64,000 bases of DNA from Auricularia sp. M13 (lineage: Eukaryota; Basidiomycota; Agaricomycetes; Auriculariales; Auriculariaceae), in contig CM073195.1 in NCBI GenBank assembly GCA_037042915.1, positions 3,348,001 to 3,412,000 on the forward strand. The letters are read 5' to 3'. Shown here piece after piece: positions 1 to 10,110 of this stretch. Each line of letters opens with the position of its first letter. Position 1 is the stretch's first letter. The notes beneath the pieces were generated by a model that saw only the letters and a program-made list of their open reading frames with translations, made no database searches and had not been told where the DNA came from. The translations under genes were made by a program, and so were the position numbers.

Positions 1-1531
1 GATCCCTGCGACAGACAAAAAAAACTACCAAGGTCTACAACAAACTCCGTGTTATGAGTTGCCATTCTGACTCTTCTTACAAGGTACCATACTCATCAAT
101 CCTGGTGGACCTGGAGGAGCCGGCACGCAGACAGTCCTTAACAATGGGCTCGAGCTTGCCGCCTTGCTTGGCCCATCGTACGACATTCTGGGCTTCGACC
201 CTCGCGGGACGGGGGCCACCACGCCGCTCGCGCGGTGCTTTTCGTCGCCGGAAGAGTCTGATGCTTGGCACCTCACGGACGTCCAGGTTCTCCGTCAAGA
301 GGATGGGAGCATCCCCGAAGCCCGCGCTCGCGATCAGACTCTCAGCGCCGTGTGCGAGCGCGCGTTAGGCGGAAACGGCAAAGAGGACGTCGGCGCGAGC
401 GCAGAAGACTGGGGCCCGGGGCGCTTCGTGGACACTGCCAGCGTGGCGACGGACATGTTGCGCATCGTCGAGAAGCTCGGGCAGGAAAAGCTCCAGTATT
501 ATGGCATCGTAAGTCGCTTGCCGATGGACATGGGCGCGCCGACGGTAACGTCTTTAATTCAGAGCTACGGGACGCTTCTCGGCCAATATTTCGCTGCTAT
601 GTACCCCGACAAGGTCGGACGCATGGTGCTTGATGGCGTGGTAGACGGTGTCCTGTGGCAAAGCGGACAGGACGTCACTGCGGTCGAAGATGCGGACCGC
701 GTGATGGACGCCTTCTTCACGAACTGCGTCACAGCTGGACCCAGTAAATGCGACATCTGGGAGAAGAGCGCCGATGCTGTCGCGCGGCGCCTGGATCGCG
801 TTCTCTATAATGTCCAGACGGACCCCATTCCAGTCCCGTTCGGTCTCACCGGCCCTGGCATCGTGACGAGAGACTTTCTACTTGGTCTGATCTTTAGTCT
901 GTTGTACACGCCGATCGACGGATTCCCGCTCATCGCTGCCGGCGCACGGGCTGTCGAAACCCGGAATGCGACATTTTGGTCTCAGGCGCCTTTCTTCACG
1001 TCTGACATAGGCGTCCCAGCATGGCTACAGTCCAACGAGGCAGAGGCGGCGATCACTTGCTCTGATGGTCCGCCCCTGACCGACTCTCTGGCGGACGACG
1101 TCGCCGCTGTCCGCAACTTCACAGGTCTGTCCCGCTGGGCAGGCCCGTTCATCAGCCGTTTGCGTATCACTTGCGGAGCGTGGCGCATCCGACCAAAGGC
1201 TCGCTTCACTGGTCCAGTCTCCGCGAAGTTGGACGTGCCGGTTCTGGTCCTGTCCAACAAATTCGACCCCGTCACTCCGCTGTCTCAGGCTCGAGCCGTC
1301 GTTTCCCGTTTCCATGGCACGCGTTTACTTGTGCAGAACACAGTCGGCCATACTGTCGTTCTTTCGCCGTCGACTTGTGCAGCAAGCGCTGTGGCCACCT
1401 ACTTCCTCGCGGGTATCTTGCCAGAAGAAGGAACGATTTGTCAGCCGGATGTTGTCCCTCTCGTGGACGACGCTCACACCCTGATCCCTGCGATGGAGCT
1501 TGCGCAGAGGGCTGCTGTATCTCGTGCCTAG
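1..1531 (+). CDS. Secreted TAP-like alpha/beta hydrolase (S33-type peptidase), 5' end outside window
   Basis: Exons <1..32, 84..508 and 563..1531 join in frame to give the last ~470 residues of a tripeptidyl-aminopeptidase-like alpha/beta hydrolase. Such enzymes are secreted and release short peptides or act as esterases. Visible motifs are the oxyanion segment NPGGPGGAG just after the first splice, DPRGTGATTP, the nucleophile elbow G-I-S-Y-G-T, the acid in NKFDPVTPL and the base in VGHTV. The Ile-Ser junction of the elbow is made by splicing: the 54-nt intron (509..562) has GT..AG ends, is a multiple of three and has no stop, so it can be read as coding by mistake. The protein matches the complete paralogue at 16048..17904 over its whole length. 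The signal peptide and N-terminus lie to the left of the window. Family is confident; the exact substrate is unknown. Confidence 0.9.
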
Positions 1532-1878
1532 CAATTCACCGACACAATATATACAGACTGGACATTGATGTTGTCGTTCATCGCCGCTAAATATGCATCA
1601 AGAACCGCTTCAACTTGCGAGTAGCAGGATACAGCATACCTATATAGACACCAACGTTACCGTGTTGCTCACTTATCACGATTCTGGCATGGCGGATCGG
1701 TCGTAGAGCCTGGTATAATGTTACAGAACGGCCAAATTGCCAGTGTAAATATGCCGCAGTTGACGGCTTCTCGTAAAGCGCTATGTAACATGGGGAAGGG
1801 ATAATGAATTCAGCAAGTCCAACACCTGGAAGAATTACAGTAATATTCCTACGGATGTCTTGCGTATGTTTACATACC
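1532..1878. other. Intergenic, convergent gene ends
   Basis: This 347-bp stretch lies between the stops of the TAP-like hydrolase (+) and the first kinase (-). It is AT-richer than its flanks and should hold both 3' UTRs. I see no gene in it. Confidence 0.6.
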
Positions 1879-3256
1879 TCAACTAGCCAGGGGCCAGTTC
1901 ATGGACCCGCTGATTTCAGTCTCCATTCGATTCAGCATGGGATGGCCCCATTTCCGCATCCACGCGCCGTCGACCAGCTCTGAAACGGCAATGCGCTCGT
2001 CCGGATTCCATCTCAGCATTGCAGCCAGCATGTCGCCCAAATCAGTCATCTCATCGTCTCCGAACGCCGATTCGCCCTCGTTGAAAAGGTGGACAAATTC
2101 TGCCCGCTCCGCGTTGATGTCGAGGACGCGGTCGCGCAGAGAGATGTACTCGAAATAGTTGCTGTTCGTAACGCAGTCATCGCGGGCGTCCCACATGTCC
2201 CACCAAGACGAAGGCGGGCAGCCGAGCGCAGAGACGTTCTCGGCGAACGCCATGTCGGCGGTGCCCGAGGAAGAGAGCTCGAAGAGGGCGTGGTCCGTGT
2301 GGACCGCGAAGACTGCGCACGCCAGCATCCAGATGTCCGCGCCCATTCCGAGCGGACGTCCCTCGCGCTTGGCGAATAACCCCTCGGGCGGACGGCAGTT
2401 GAATGGCGTGTGCTGCGCGTATTTGTCCTCAGTGGCAGGCGACCACGACCCGCCAAAATCGGTCAACATGATGCGAGCGTCGACAAGAGTCATTTCATGG
2501 CAGGGCTTGTAGAAGGCATCCCATGCAAAAGCAGATGGCGTGATCCGAGGAGCCGGTACGGTGCCATCCTCGCGTCGTGTGAGCACGAATGGAGACGAAG
2601 ACACTGTTGAAAAGTGGCCGACCGTTGCAGTGCGCCCGGCTGGAAAGAGCACAAGAAAGTTCCCTAGGTGAAGATCTTGACAAATCAGACCAGATGCGAT
2701 TCAGTTGGACAGTTGATACAATTGAGAGAATGCAGATATCGACATACATACCGCCGTGGGCGATCTCTTGCGAGTGCAAGAACTCCGTTGCCAAGATCAT
2801 CTGAGCTGCGATAGCCCGCGAAACCTGTACCGAGAAAAAGTAGCTGCTTGCGGGGGACGACATGCAGGTGGCGATACTGGCGGCGCCAGGCGTGCTCGCA
2901 AAACACTGGTGGATACCGTTGGGACCAGACTCAACAAATACGTCCAGCAATGGCTGTACATATTTACGACCCGGATGTGGTGTAGCAACCTGCGAAAGTA
3001 GCTCGCGGACATCACGCTCGTGCGTATCCTTGATAGAGCGAGCTACGGCTATCTTGATCGCGACAAAGCGCTGCTTGGAGGCCTCGTGCGCAAGCCACAC
3101 CGTCGAGTAGGCGCCGTGACCGAGCTTGAGGACGGCATTGTATCGGCCAGCGTTCAGTCGGTCTCCTGGCTTGACACGATGGTAGCCGCCGGGCGTGTAG
3201 CTGTCCGGGTACTCGGTACCAGACGTAAGCTCGCAATGGCTTTGGACAAATCCCAT
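1879..3256 (-). CDS. SRPK-like serine/threonine protein kinase, copy 1
   Basis: Two exons, complement(join(1879..2675,2752..3256)), encode 433 residues. The start MGFVQS is shared with the neighbouring paralogue. Kinase features in order: glycine loop LGHGAYSTVW, VAIK lysine, a catalytic loop HGDLHLGN instead of the usual HRDLKxxN, DFGGSW magnesium loop, RPPEGL (APE-like) and a C-lobe with DERIAVSEL. The 76-nt intron interrupts the catalytic loop after HG, so unspliced reading loses the catalytic Asp. RYNAVLKLGHGAYSTVW resembles the SRPK/CMGC type common in fungi. SRPKs phosphorylate SR-type splicing factors, but expanded fungal copies have unknown substrates. It is a tandem duplicate of the next kinase on the same strand. 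Confidence 0.85.
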
Positions 3257-3749
3257 GTCGAATGAGGTGAGGGTTGTCGAGATTGTCTAAAGAGGAGTTT
3301 GTACTAGCGGAGCTCGGAGCTATCGCATGGGCCGGTACCAATTTTAGCTGTTAAGAAGTTCGGACCTATCAATACTCTCAGATTTCTTCTTAAATTACTG
3401 ATTACAGCCGTACTATACCTACAGTAATACTCTAGACTCGCCTTCCAGCGGCACCTTCCCCATCATACTAGACTCAAATCCTCAGACGGCACAATGATTA
3501 GCAGCAGCGGCTTTGATAAAATCCCATAGCGCGGTCTGAGAAGAACGTTGCAATTGTGCGTCAAGATAGAGATGAATCGAAAGTCTTTTCCGCGATGACA
3601 ATTTGCCAAATGCGACCAGCCGCGTCGCTGGGGAGAATGACACCGAGCTGTGTGGTGCTGAGGGTTTATTTAGGGCGTCTCAGCGCAAAGCATTGCTTAG
3701 AATACAATATATACATTCCTACAGTTTAGGATAGCGCGTGCCAAGGGCA
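3257..3749. other. Spacer between the tandem kinases
   Basis: This stretch of 493 bp should carry the promoter of kinase copy 1 and the 3' UTR of copy 2. It contains AT-rich blocks near 3340-3420. No additional gene is recognisable. Confidence 0.5.
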
Positions 3750-5053
3750 CTACCCTCTGAGCTCGGTCTCCATGCGATGCAATGTCGGCAGGCCCCATTT
3801 CCGCATCCACGCGCATTCTCCCAGCTCTGGCACGGTGATGCGGTCGTCCGGATCCCACCTCAGCATCGCGGCCAACATCGCCTCAAGGTCGTCCACCTCC
3901 TCGTCCCCGAACGCCGGCTCGTCCTCCCCAAACTCATCGACATAGTCCGCGCGCTCCTCGCGGACATCGCGGACGCGGTCGCGCAGGGGGCGGTACTCGA
4001 ACTCGAACTCGAAGTCTCCGTCGTCCCACATGTCCCACCAGGCCTGGGGCGGCCGGCCGAGCGCAGAGACGTGCTCGGCGAACGCCTCCGAGGCGTCTGC
4101 GACGGGCGCGAAGAGCTCGTGGTCCGTGTGCAGCGCGAAGACCGCGCACGCCAGCGCCCAGACGTCCGCGGCGGGCCCGAGCGGCCGCTCGCGCGCGGCG
4201 AACAGGCCCTCGGGCGGGCGGAAGCTGAACGGGGTGTGCGCCGTGTACTTGTCCTCGAGCGCGGGCTGCCAGGACCCGCCGAAGTCGGACAGCATGATGC
4301 GCGCGTCGCGGAGAGTCAGAGTATGGCGCGGCTTGGAGAAGGATTCCCATGCGAGAGTGCGTGGCGGGACGCGGGGGGCCGGGACAGTGCCGTCCTCGCG
4401 TCGCGTCAGAAGAAATCCAGAAGAGTTTTGGGTGTCAGACTGAGCTGATTCTAGTGAGAAAAGTAGAAGACAGTTCCCCAGATGAAGATCTGGACAAACT
4501 CAGTATCAGTTTGACTGAAAGCAAAACCGGAAACATTCGTACCACCGTGCACGATCCCCTGAGAATGCAGGAAACCCGTGCCCAAGATCATTTGAGCTGA
4601 GATAGCCCGCGATACCTCCAACGAGAAGACGCAGACGCCTCGCGAGGCCTCCATGCAGCTGGCGACGCTGGCGGCTCCAGGTGTGCTCACAAGACACTGG
4701 TGACGACCGTTCGGCCCGACCTCCACGAAGACATCCAGCAGCTGCTGCACGTAATTGCGTCCGGGATGCGTGGAGGTGGCGGCGGCCTCGACGAGGAGTT
4801 GGCGGATGTCGCGCTCGTGCGTGTCGTCGAACAAACTGGCAACGGTTACCTTGATCGCAACGAAGCGCTCCTGGGACGCTTCGTGCGCCAGCCAGACGGT
4901 TGAGTAGGCCCCGCGGCCGAGCTTGTGGACAACTTTGTATCGACCGGCATTCAATCGGTTTCCGAGCTTGACGGGATGGTCGCCGCCTGGCACGTTGCGG
5001 TTGAAATGCTCGCCGCCAGATAAAAATTGGCTTTGGCTTTGGGCAAACCCCAT
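3750..5053 (-). CDS. SRPK-like serine/threonine protein kinase, copy 2
   Basis: Exons complement(join(3750..4489,4543..5053)) encode 416 residues. An ATG 17 codons upstream (5104) is open, but alignment with copy 1 puts the start at MGFAQSQ. Motifs are LGRGAYSTVW, VAIKV, a catalytic loop HGDLHLGN completed across the 53-nt intron, DFGGSWQP, RPPEGLF and DDRITVPEL. The intron is at the same codon and phase as in copy 1, which shows duplication after the intron was gained. Exon 2 is much richer in G and C at third positions than the matching part of copy 1, so the copies have drifted in composition. Active-site residues look intact; the substrate is unknown. Confidence 0.85.
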
Positions 5054-6233
5054 ACTATGCCGTCGAAGGTTGATGTCAAGACAGAAATGAGTCGAAGCGG
5101 TCAATTGAAACGGCGCTCGGAGATACCGCTCGGAAGACTACATCCGCGGCAGTCCACGGACTTTGTTGAGTCCGCCGTAGTTCATGTACTACTAGTTGAA
5201 CCTGTGCACTCGGCGAATGAGGCGCGCTTGGAGGTCATGGACGCGGGATCTAAGAGATATTCTAGATAAAGAAAGACTGCATCGCCGCGAATACGCACTG
5301 GGAAGGGCATTGACAGCGCCACGGGCTTTCTCCTCTCACCTCAAATCGCTTTCAGTCTCATATTGAAAGACCACGCGAGTACAGAAGCCGACGACGACAA
5401 CCAAACTCTAAGGCACATGACTAAGACTTAGCGATTCATCAGCACCACTGTCGGGTAGTCTCCTTCGCCGACTCTCACGTAGGAAGATAATGCGGCAGGT
5501 TGCAGACATAGAGGATTCAGAGTTCTCGAGCGGCACATTTAAGACGTCGGCCAGACTGGCAAGCGGGAGACGCGCAGGGTCGTGAGTGAACCGCACGGCG
5601 AGCGATGCTCTAGTGTCTCCAGAGCGTTCGCACCGGTGAATATATTCGGTGCAGCTGACGCGTACGTCGGGATCGGTGTGTAGGTCGTTGCGATACCTGG
5701 AGCATTGCCGGATTCGCGCACTTTGATACGGAAGGGTTAGAATTCTGCGGGGGCAACACGGGCAAAATTCTGGGCTCTTCGGAGAAAGGGCTGATGCGCG
5801 TCGTTGGCATGCATGACCGGCAGAGGGCTAGCCCATGACGTGAAACAGGAATCAGCTACGAGAAGCCCGCATGTGCAAGCGCAATGCAGGTGCTGAGGCG
5901 CAAATTTCGCTTATTCGACAATGCAACAGAATTGAAAGGCCTGAGACTTTGCCAGCGACAGAGGGAAAAGCATGAAAAGGTTACTGGGCACGAGACATGA
6001 GCATGGGTGACCTGTAGGATGACTGAGAAGCGTGTGGGAGCAGTAGCAGGCGAAGGAGCAGGAGAGTTTCGGTGTTGGCCGGTACCCGCGTCTTCCGCCC
6101 CCTGAGGCGCTGACGGCCTATTACTGTGCGGCCCCGATACCCCTGCGCTCTGTTCCTCTCTCCCCCGCCCTCAACGACCCGGCCAGCGCGTGCGGCCCGC
6201 GCCAGCGTCTCCCAGGCCCCCTGCCCAGCTCTC
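5054..6233. other. Long intergenic region
   Basis: About 1.2 kb between divergent genes (kinase copy 2 on minus, the 6234 gene on plus). Short reading frames exist, but none has a recognisable domain, plausible splice structure or family match. It probably holds two promoters. Confidence 0.5.
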
Positions 6234-7784
6234 ATGCCCGTGTCGTTTGCTTTTCCGACGGCGTCCGCGCAGTCGCGGCTGGAGCACAGTCAGGAGCAAA
6301 AACGGCTGGCGGCCGCCGTCGACGACAGCGTGGACGCCGACGCGCTCGAGGACTACCTGCTGCTCAAGATCCAGTGCGCGGGAGCCCGGCCCAAGTCGCG
6401 TGCCCAGATCCAGGACGCCATTTCGAGCCTGCTGCAGAGCCCGACGCCCGCGCCGCCGCCGCCGTCCCTGCTCCAGGCCCTGGAATCCGCGCCGCAGCGA
6501 CAGACCATCACGCGCCGCTCGAGCTCGCTGCTCAACGTCCTCAACGCCGTCCTCGCCCCGCGCAAGCTGCTCAACAAGAAACGCAAGCGCGACGAGCCCG
6601 CGCCCGCGCCGGACTGCAGCGGCGACAAGCGGCGCCGCGTACTCGGCGCCGAGCTTCGGAGCAGCCCGCGCGCGGAGGACGCGCGGCGCGGGCTGCTGTT
6701 CGGTCTCTCGCGCGTGGGTGCGCGCCGCGTGTCGGCCGGCGTCGACGTCTTCGGGCCCGACGGGACGGCGCGCAGCCCCAAACGCGCGTTCTCGGCGTCG
6801 CGGAGCACCTCGTCCTGGCGGATCCAGCGCGCGGAGCTCGACGACGAGCGCGTCAAGTTCGGGCTCGGCGTCGGTGTCTTCTCGCCCAGCAGCGGCGGCG
6901 CGTCGCCGCTCGTCGGCTCGCTCATGTCGCTCGTGCTCTCGCCTGCCCCGCAGTCTGCTCCAGTTACAGGCTCACCCGCCAGACTGGCCGTGACGAGCCC
7001 GGTGCTGCAGACGCCCGCCGTGCGCAGGAGCATGGCGGCCTTCCGCTTTCCGCCGTCGCAGCCCGTGCCGCGCAGCGACGACGCGGAGCCGCGCACGCCG
7101 GACCTCGACGCGCTGCTGGTGCCGTCGCTGAGCGAGGTGCGGCTGCCCGACATGGCGTTCTCGCCCGCGGGCCTGCGGCTGAGCTCGGACTCGCTCTTCG
7201 GAATCGGGATGCCGTTTATCGACGCGCAGAACGACGGCGGCGCGCAGTCCGCCATCGCGTTCCCGACGCTCCCGCGCTTCGAGTTTGCGTGCTCGCCGTC
7301 GCCCGTCCGCTTCGTCATGCCCTCGCCCTCGCGTGAGGGGGACGACGCGCATCTTCGCGGCGCGTACCCGACGTCGCCCGCCTCGCTCACGCCCTCGCCC
7401 GGCCCTGGCCCCGTCGCGCGCCCGGGGAACCCGACGCCGACGGCCGCGTCGAGCTGCGCGACGGACTACGAGCGCTCGATTTCGCTCTCGCCTTCCTCGT
7501 CGTATGAAGATGAAGGCATGGGCTACACGTTCTCCACGACGACCACGGACGACAGCGCGCTCTTCTCGCCGCCCGCGCGCGGGCGCGTGCAGATGCCCGC
7601 GCGGCACAGCACGGAGAGCCAGGATGCGCGGTTTGCGCTGCCCACGTGGGACGACGACGATGTGGACGAGGACGCGATGATCGTGGACCTCGGCTCGCCG
7701 CGGCGCGCGGCGGGCTCGGGCACCAAGTGGGACCCGCGGCGGTGGAGCGCGCTTGCGCGCGTGCACCAGAGTTTGCTGCGCTGA
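6234..7784 (+). CDS. Unrecognised Ser/Pro/Ala-rich protein, probably nuclear
   Basis: A single open exon of 516 codons. The ATG at 6234 (MPVSFAFPTASAQ) is preferred over the in-frame ATG at 6126, whose extra 36 codons are Pro/Arg-rich and UTR-like. An N-terminal part with likely helix (residues ~15-60, LEDYLLLKIQ) precedes a basic cluster NKKRKRDE near residue 120 that looks like a nuclear localisation signal. The rest is low-complexity and rich in S, P, A and R, with an acidic WDDDDVDEDAMIVDL segment near the C-terminus. GC content at third positions is very high, so the antisense strand and other frames also look open; this frame is chosen because it is longest and its composition is protein-like. 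I recognise no domain. Possibly a regulatory scaffold; function not assigned. Confidence 0.65.
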   Translation: MPVSFAFPTASAQSRLEHSQEQKRLAAAVDDSVDADALEDYLLLKIQCAGARPKSRAQIQDAISSLLQSPTPAPPPPSLLQALESAPQRQTITRRSSSLLNVLNAVLAPRKLLNKKRKRDEPAPAPDCSGDKRRRVLGAELRSSPRAEDARRGLLFGLSRVGARRVSAGVDVFGPDGTARSPKRAFSASRSTSSWRIQRAELDDERVKFGLGVGVFSPSSGGASPLVGSLMSLVLSPAPQSAPVTGSPARLAVTSPVLQTPAVRRSMAAFRFPPSQPVPRSDDAEPRTPDLDALLVPSLSEVRLPDMAFSPAGLRLSSDSLFGIGMPFIDAQNDGGAQSAIAFPTLPRFEFACSPSPVRFVMPSPSREGDDAHLRGAYPTSPASLTPSPGPGPVARPGNPTPTAASSCATDYERSISLSPSSSYEDEGMGYTFSTTTTDDSALFSPPARGRVQMPARHSTESQDARFALPTWDDDDVDEDAMIVDLGSPRRAAGSGTKWDPRRWSALARVHQSLLR

Positions 7785-8822
7785 CCCCGCTCACCCGCCG
7801 AAAAAAGAAGAAGATACGTACAGCAACGGTACCGCTACTTATGCGACATTCACGAAACGAACTGCCTCAAAATGACGTTCAGTATGCCCTCTCCTCTGAT
7901 GAATTTCTCGACCTCTCGATATGCACCCGCCCTCCCTCCCTCCCTCGCTGGATAGGAACATCAACCAACCAACCATCGTTGTCTTTGTCTCTTTTTTCTC
8001 TCTCTTCGTTCGATTTCTATTTGCCCTCTGGCTCCGAGTTCGATATGTTCCAGTAGACTCTCGCCGCATGCATCGTCTCCCTCCTCTCCTCTATACTGTA
8101 CTTCTGCACGCCCTCTCATCGCCCTCGTTGTTGTAATCCTTTTTTTTCTTGTTTCTTGTCGTTTGTCTGACGGATTGTCGATGTGTGTGTTTTGCGTAGG
8201 ATGGTGAATTCGCAGTGGAAGATTTTTTGTTGGTTTTGGGCTTGGTTAACTCTTTTGGTGCGTGTACTGTGAGTGTTGACGGATTATGCAGAGTGAATGC
8301 TGGTGTACTGTCGGATGGGTTTAAAAACTTATAGCACTGATGAGTCGTGGGTGCACCGTGGAAATGGCTCGTCTTCGTCGCGACCCCTTGGAATTGCCGA
8401 AGACCAGCAACCACTGTAAGCTTAGAAGTTAGCGAGTCTTAACAGGGCCCTGTATTTTTTCTTGAGTATGACTAGGTCCCCTCAGACCTGCGGGCCTCGC
8501 AGAAGGAGTGAGGGTAGGTGCATAGGCCGCGGGACTGCGCGTGGAGATATGAGACGCCGGTAAAAACAGCTGTACACGGCGCTCTAAGTTACGAAGACCT
8601 CATTAATATGTGATTCATGGTGTGTAGACCTGGAGTTCTCGGAGGGACCATGATCGAGGAGGAGGCCGTAGAAAAACTCCGCACATTCACTCTCCGACGC
8701 TACCTACTTTGCTCGCAGGTTCGCCGTTCCGTGCCAACTGCTGGCCTGGTCTGACCCGCTGCGTAGCTGGTCCTCGCTCCCTTTTGCCACCCCCTAGTTC
8801 AAGCCAGCCCCACGCACGCAAA
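7785..8822. other. Intergenic region with pyrimidine-rich tracts
   Basis: About 1 kb between two plus-strand genes. The first half has long CT-rich runs (about 7920-8060 and 8080-8160) of the kind often found in fungal UTRs and promoters. No gene is supported. Confidence 0.5.
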
Positions 8823-9772
8823 ATGTCGGAACTGTGCCCCGTCTACGCACCCTTCTTCTCGGCCCTCGTACGTGCCTTGCCTTGCCTTGCCTAGGCGTTA
8901 GGTGGCCCGGCGCTGACTGCATATAGGGCTGCACGTCTGCTATTGTGTTTACATGTGAGTGCAGTGTGGGACGGAGCTGGGTTGCTAATGGCTTCTTCGT
9001 TCTTCGTTGCGATGATGCGCAGGCATTGGAGCTAGGTCAGTCTAGCGGCTGGCTGGCGCAACGCTCTACAGTCCAGGCGTAACTGAACATCCCACGCAGC
9101 TACGGCACAGCCAAGTCTGGCGTTGGCATTTCGGCCATGGCAGTCATCCGCCCCGACCAGATGATGAAGTGCACAATCCCAGTCATCATGGCTGGTATCA
9201 TTGCCGTGCGTACCCCGCTCCCCGTCCGTGTCCCTGTCTTCGTTGCGCTGAACCCCGACAGATTTACGGCCTCGTCGTCTCGGTCCTCATCTCCTCCGGC
9301 CGTACGTACCTATCCTCACCCGCGGCGCAGCGCAATATTGACCGTCGTCCAGTGGACTACAGGATGCCGTTGTACACCGGCTTCGTCCACCTGGGCGCCG
9401 GCCTCGCCGTCGGCCTCTCCGGCCTCGCGGCGGGCTTCGCAATCGGCATCGTGGGCGACGCCGGCGTGCGCGGCACGGCCCAGCAGCCCAGGCTCTACGT
9501 CGGCATGGTGCGCTTTATTTCTTCGTCCTGCGCAGGCTAAACTAAACACCATTCATTGTCGTTTTTTTCTCTCCTTCAGATCCTCATCCTCATTTTCGCC
9601 GAAGTCCTCGGTCTGTACGGCCTCATCGTCGCGCTCATCATGAACACCGCGACGAGCAAGGCTGCCGACGTCGTGCGTTCCTCCACCCTTTAACCTGCGT
9701 CGTGCGCATTCTGATTCACTTTTCCGCCGGCCCGTCATGTAGTGCAGCGCCAGCCTCCAGAGCCTCCTCTAA
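8823..9772 (+). CDS. VMA3: V-type H+-ATPase proteolipid subunit c
   Basis: Eight exons: 8823..8867, 8927..8954, 9024..9036, 9100..9205, 9262..9301, 9353..9507, 9580..9672 and 9743..9772. They encode 169 residues of the c-ring subunit that carries protons through the vacuolar/endosomal V-ATPase. The protein starts [12 protein letters not shown] as in other fungi and has four membrane helices, with GTAKSGVG in helix 2, [11 protein letters not shown]-type sequence in the loop before helix 4, and the proton-binding Glu in the [12 protein letters not shown] segment of helix 4. Exon 3 is only 13 nt (completing C-I-G-A-S). All junctions restore conserved residues and the exon sum (510 nt) is in frame. 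A gene this densely split is invisible to simple open-frame search. Confidence 0.95.
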
Positions 9773-10110
9773 GCGGAGCGGGGTAGCCCCGTTGTTTGTC
9801 CTGGGCCGAAGGATGCGGAGGGACTAGAGCATGGCCCGTTCCCGTTGTGCGCTGAGCATGTCACCCCACCCAATGTCAACTTTCTTCCCCTCTCCCTCAA
9901 TCCCCCGGAGCCTCGTCCATAATGCACTTTTTGCTCTCTTTTTTCTTGCAACTCTTGTGCTGGTAAAGGGTACCTTGCTTCCAAGCTCGCTGCTGCTGGC
10001 ATGAAGTCGCAGCGCCCATTCTGGTTCCCTGCGGCCGCGTGACCTCTGAATAGAACTGCTGCGTTCCGTTCTCCGACTCCGCTGCTTGCTTCGCAACAGT
10101 GCGCACTGCG
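9773..10110. other. Intergenic
   Basis: 338 bp between the V-ATPase gene and the CoA-transferase gene, both on plus. It should contain the 3' UTR of the first and the promoter of the second. No gene seen. Confidence 0.5.

Noticed and set aside
6353-7390. Long antisense and alternative frames across the 6234 gene
   Set aside because: Third-position GC makes all six frames look open here. The chosen frame is the longest and has normal amino-acid composition; the others are Arg/Ala-rich.
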